Assembly: GCA_028705905.1 (NCBI GenBank)
Contig: JAQWCP010000037.1
Span: 1 to 8,953 of the forward strand
Source of the DNA: Oscillospiraceae bacterium
GTDB taxonomy: Bacteria; Bacillota; Clostridia; Oscillospirales; Oscillospiraceae
Length of the DNA stretch: 8,953 bases
Direction of reading: 5' to 3'
The notes beneath the pieces were generated by a model. That model did no database searches, was not told the DNA's origin, and worked only from the letters and a program-made list of their open reading frames with translations. The translations under genes were made by a program, and so were the position numbers. This document shows positions 5,882-8,953 of the stretch, in pieces; the first letter of the stretch is position 1, and every line of letters begins with the position of its first letter.

Positions 5882-7549
5882 ATGGAAACACGCATTTTTC
5901 AAGTAAAAGATCCGTTTGAAGAAGACCAAGCACTGAAAGAAGCCGCTGCCATACTCAAGAAAGGCGGCTTGGTGGCATTCCCAACGGAGACGGTGTATGG
6001 TTTGGGCGCAAATGGCTTAGATGCAACAGCAGCTGCCCGCATTTTTGAGGCAAAAGAGCGACCCCAGGATAACCCCTTGATTTTGCACATTTCCATGCCG
6101 TCTGAATTGGATTTATATTGTAAAGACATTCCGGTTTCCGCCCGCGTTTTGGCGGAATACTTTTGGCCCGGCCCGCTTACCTTGGTGTTGCGCCGACGTG
6201 ACCTCATACCGGATGTCATCACAGCCGGCCTGGATACGCTAGCCATTCGTTGTCCAGACCATCCCGTGGCAAGGGCTTTGATCCGTCAGGCTGGTGTGCC
6301 GCTGGCGGCTCCGTCTGCCAATCGCTCTGGCCGGCCAAGCCCCACACGCTGTTCTCATGTATGGGAAGATATGAATGGACGGATAGAGGGCATTGTCGAC
6401 GGGGGAGACTGCAAGGTGGGTGTGGAATCTACTGTTTTGGATCTCACTACTTCACCGCCACGCCTACTTCGGCCGGGTGGGGTTCCCTTGGAGGCGTTGG
6501 AGGACATATTGGGAGAAGTGGCCGTAGATGAAGCGTTGCTTCAACAACTGAAAGAAGGAGAGCGTCCAAAAGCGCCTGGCATGAAGTACCGACACTATGC
6601 GCCAAAAGCGCCTGTCACAGTGGTTTGTGGTGCGCCGGCGGACACGGCAGTATGGATTTTTAACCGGGTTGATCAAAAAACGGGGGTCCTTTGTTTCTCG
6701 GAATATGCAGGCTGTTTTCCAAATGCGGTGGTACGAGCCATGGGAAAATCGGATGATCCCGCAGAACAAGCCAGGATGGTATTCCACGCTTTGCGCAGTT
6801 TTGATGAGACAAATGTGACAAAAATCTATGCACAGTGTCCGGATGAGTCTGGGCTTGGCCTTGCCGTTTCCAATCGACTAAAAAAAGCGGCGGGATTTCA
6901 TGTGGAAATGGTATCTCCTTCTTTGCCCCACCTTACGGTATTTGGTATCACAGGTGGAACAGGCGCGGGAAAAACCAGCGCCTTGATGGTACTTGCGCAA
7001 ATGGGTGCCTGTGTCATTGATTGTGATGCCGTGTACCACACCTTGTTGTCAGAGAGTTTGGAAATGCGTCAAGCACTGGTCAAACGGTTTGGTGATATTT
7101 TGGATTCGTCCGGCGGGGTGGACCGAAAAAAACTAGGCCGCATTGTATTTGATGATCCAGAGGCGCTTTTGGCGCTCAACGAACTGACCCATACTTTTGT
7201 CACGCAGGAAGTGGAAAGAGAATTGGAGCAGGCAGCACAAGCAGGAGTCCCGATTGCGGCCATTGATGCCATTGCACTCATTGAAAGCGGATTGTCCAAA
7301 CGGTGTCACCGGGTGGTTGGCGTCATTGCCCCGGAACAGCTACGTGTGCAGCGGCTAATGCGGCGCGAGGGGATCGGGGAAGAATATGCTATTTTACGAA
7401 TTCATGCCCAAAAACCGGACTCCTTCTTTCGAGAAAACTGCCATGCTGTTTTAGAAAACACCAATGATGATTTGAATGCTTTTTCCCAAACCGCCACGGC
7501 ATTGTTTGTACAATTGTTAAATGAAATTAGAAAGGAAGAACGAAGATGA
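5882..7549 (+). CDS. Fused threonylcarbamoyl-AMP synthase (Sua5/YwlC) and dephospho-CoA kinase (CoaE)
   Basis: One uninterrupted 555-residue frame holds two complete enzymes. Residues 1-342 are a long-form Sua5, which makes threonylcarbamoyl-AMP from threonine, bicarbonate and ATP for the tRNA t6A modification. It shows FPTETVYGLGAN (33-44), AKERPQDNPLILHI (57-70), SANRSG (145-150), the linker PGMKYRHYAPKAPV (232-245) and the typical Sua5 ending GLGLAVSNRLKKAAG (324-338). Residues from about 350 to 555 are CoaE, which phosphorylates dephospho-CoA to CoA. It shows P-loop GITGGTGAGKT (355-365), VIDCD with the catalytic-type acid (378-382), GVDRKKLGRIVFDDPEALL (412-430) and RLMRREGIGEEYAILRIHAQ (491-510). 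About ten residues separate the domains. GGGGAA lies 5 bases before the ATG. An in-frame ATG at 6908 (Met343) could start free CoaE of 213 residues. The gene overlaps the next by ATGA. The domain calls are secure; whether the fusion protein stays joined in the cell is unknown. Confidence 0.95.
   Translation: METRIFQVKDPFEEDQALKEAAAILKKGGLVAFPTETVYGLGANGLDATAAARIFEAKERPQDNPLILHISMPSELDLYCKDIPVSARVLAEYFWPGPLTLVLRRRDLIPDVITAGLDTLAIRCPDHPVARALIRQAGVPLAAPSANRSGRPSPTRCSHVWEDMNGRIEGIVDGGDCKVGVESTVLDLTTSPPRLLRPGGVPLEALEDILGEVAVDEALLQQLKEGERPKAPGMKYRHYAPKAPVTVVCGAPADTAVWIFNRVDQKTGVLCFSEYAGCFPNAVVRAMGKSDDPAEQARMVFHALRSFDETNVTKIYAQCPDESGLGLAVSNRLKKAAGFHVEMVSPSLPHLTVFGITGGTGAGKTSALMVLAQMGACVIDCDAVYHTLLSESLEMRQALVKRFGDILDSSGGVDRKKLGRIVFDDPEALLALNELTHTFVTQEVERELEQAAQAGVPIAAIDAIALIESGLSKRCHRVVGVIAPEQLRVQRLMRREGIGEEYAILRIHAQKPDSFFRENCHAVLENTNDDLNAFSQTATALFVQLLNEIRKEERR
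6908..7549 (+). other. coaE: Dephospho-CoA kinase (CoaE) domain with possible internal start
   Basis: This marks the CoaE portion of the fused gene from in-frame Met343. Translation from here would give 213 residues, close to the roughly 200 of free-standing CoaE. The nearest purine-rich sequence is GCGGCGGGA about a dozen bases upstream, a poor ribosome binding site, so efficient independent initiation is doubtful. The CoaE P-loop has Thr at the position often Ile (TGGTGAGKT), and the usual PLLFE segment reads AIALIE (463-468). These are plausible clade variants, since the Lys364, Asp and lid motifs remain. Confidence 0.4.
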
Positions 7550-8949
7550 GCGAAAAAAATGTGGGAGATGCGCTGAGGAAGTCTTTGTTTTATGCGCCCA
7601 AAAATGGATTTGACACCTGGTCAGCAGATGATGAAGCCTCTTGCGGGTTGTATTGTGAAGATTATAAAAAGTTTTTGGACGAAGGCAAAACAGAACGGGA
7701 AGCAGCGGACTTTGCAGTGGAGCTGGCGAAAGCAGCCGGATTCCGTCCTTATATCCGCGGAATGGAATTAAAAACAGGGGATAGAATTTTCCGGGAAAAC
7801 CGTGGGAAGTCATTGATGCTGGCCGTGATTGGAGAAATGCCGCTTAAAAGAGGTGTCAATATTGCTGCGGCACATATTGATGCACCGCGCCTCGATTTGA
7901 AACAAAATCCGCTTTATGAAGATTCCGAGCAGGCATTCTTCAAAACCCACTATTATGGTGGAATTCGAAAATACCAATGGATGGCCATTCCATTGGAATT
8001 GCGTGGACATGTTTCTTTGCGAGATGGCGGATTTGTACGGGTGAGCATCGGCGGTGATAAAAATGACCCGCAATTTACCATTACCGACTTATTGCCGCAT
8101 CTGGCAGCCACACAAAATAAGAAGACCTTGGCGGAAGCTGTGCCGGGAGAAAACCTCAATATATTAGTGGGGAGCCGCCCTTTTCAAGATGATACTGGGT
8201 CTGACAGGGTCAAACTGACAGTAATGCAGATGTTAAATGAGAAATACGGTATCACGGAAGAAGACTTTATTTCCGCCGAATTGTGCGCTGTGCCGGCTTT
8301 TATGGCGCGGGACATCGGGATAGACCGTTCCATGATCGGTGGATACGGGCAGGATGACAGGGTGTGCGCCTATGCGGCCTTGGCGGCGATACTTGCCACT
8401 GGCACACCCCGAAAAACAGCGGTCTGCATGCTGGCCGACAAAGAAGAGATCGGGTCAGAGGGCGTAACAGGCATGCGTTCCGCTGCGTTTGACACATTCC
8501 TATCTGATATTTGCCATAGTGAATTGACACCATTGCGTATCTGTTATGAAAATTCTCATTGCATTTCCGCTGATGTAACGGCTGCTTATGATCCCAAATT
8601 CCCCGATGTCTATGAAAAACGGAACAGTTCAAAACTCAATTATGGGATCAGTTTATGTAAGTTTACTGGTTCCCGTGGAAAATCGGGTGCTTCTGATGCC
8701 TCTGCAGAGCTTGTGGCAAGAATGAGATTTCTCTTTGATCAGGAAGGTGTTCTGTGGCAGATGGCAGAATTGGGCAAAGTAGACCAAGGCGGTGGCGGAA
8801 CAGTAGCCATGTTTATGGCACAACGAAACATTGATACCATTGACGCCGGTGTCCCAGTTCTTTCCATGCATGCCCCATTTGAAGTTGTTTCAAAATTGGA
8901 ATGCTATATGACGTTTAAAGGGATGAACGCGTTTTATGAAATGATTTGA
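7546..8949 (+). CDS. M18 family aminopeptidase (aminopeptidase I type)
   Basis: A 467-residue cytosolic zinc metalloaminopeptidase of family M18, which removes N-terminal residues, often acidic or hydrophobic, from peptides. The expected metal and catalytic residues are in order: His110 and Asp112 in AAAHIDAPRLD (107-117), the Asp pair of GQDDRV (268-273), the Glu pair of DKEEIGSEG (298-306), Asp343 in ISADV (340-344) and His442 in SMHAPFE (440-446). The length matches the bacterial subgroup of about 460 residues. The protein is complete and stops with TGA four bases before the window ends. Its ATG overlaps the stop of the Sua5-CoaE gene as ATGA. AGAAAGGAAG lies just upstream, which indicates translational coupling at the operon's downstream end. 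No signal peptide is present. Substrate preference cannot be told from sequence alone. Confidence 0.95.
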   Translation: MSEKNVGDALRKSLFYAPKNGFDTWSADDEASCGLYCEDYKKFLDEGKTEREAADFAVELAKAAGFRPYIRGMELKTGDRIFRENRGKSLMLAVIGEMPLKRGVNIAAAHIDAPRLDLKQNPLYEDSEQAFFKTHYYGGIRKYQWMAIPLELRGHVSLRDGGFVRVSIGGDKNDPQFTITDLLPHLAATQNKKTLAEAVPGENLNILVGSRPFQDDTGSDRVKLTVMQMLNEKYGITEEDFISAELCAVPAFMARDIGIDRSMIGGYGQDDRVCAYAALAAILATGTPRKTAVCMLADKEEIGSEGVTGMRSAAFDTFLSDICHSELTPLRICYENSHCISADVTAAYDPKFPDVYEKRNSSKLNYGISLCKFTGSRGKSGASDASAELVARMRFLFDQEGVLWQMAELGKVDQGGGGTVAMFMAQRNIDTIDAGVPVLSMHAPFEVVSKLECYMTFKGMNAFYEMI

Positions 8950-8953
8950 CTTT

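Overview
The window looks like ordinary chromosomal housekeeping DNA from a low-to-mid GC Firmicute, most likely a clostridium of the Oscillospiraceae/Ruminococcaceae type. That placement is an inference from gene content, protein style and strong AGGAG-type ribosome binding sites; no rRNA or other marker is present to confirm it. Coding density is very high. There are seven protein genes (one cut by the left edge) and only one intergenic gap longer than 40 bases. I see no tRNA, rRNA, CRISPR array, insertion sequence, integrase or prophage gene.

Layout. Bases 1-1029 (+) hold most of murF, which performs the last cytoplasmic step of peptidoglycan precursor synthesis. It meets mtnA (1015-2043, -), a methylthioribose-1-phosphate isomerase, tail to tail, and the two coding regions overlap by 15 bases. 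An 83-base divergent intergenic region (2044-2126) separates mtnA from a five-gene rightward cluster. That cluster is an ABC-F translation-type ATPase, a three-TM YdcF/DUF218 membrane protein, prfA (release factor RF1), a fused Sua5-CoaE protein, and an M18 aminopeptidase. Its genes overlap or lie 2-37 bases apart, so it reads as one operon ending at the right edge.

How the genes fit together. Three members of the cluster act around translation: the ABC-F ATPase on the ribosome, RF1 at UAA/UAG stop codons, and the Sua5 domain in t6A synthesis on ANN-decoding tRNAs. The M18 peptidase could recycle peptides. CoaE completes coenzyme A. MurF and the DUF218 protein point to the cell envelope. The grouping is a growth-related housekeeping operon rather than a single pathway.

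The most unusual item is the single 555-residue reading frame that joins a full-length Sua5 to a full-length dephospho-CoA kinase through a linker of only a few residues. An in-frame ATG sits at the junction and could allow separate CoaE production. A second item is MurF, whose usually conserved H-N/M-x-x-N segment reads Y-M-I-Y-P. I found no convincing sign of a wholly new multi-gene system.
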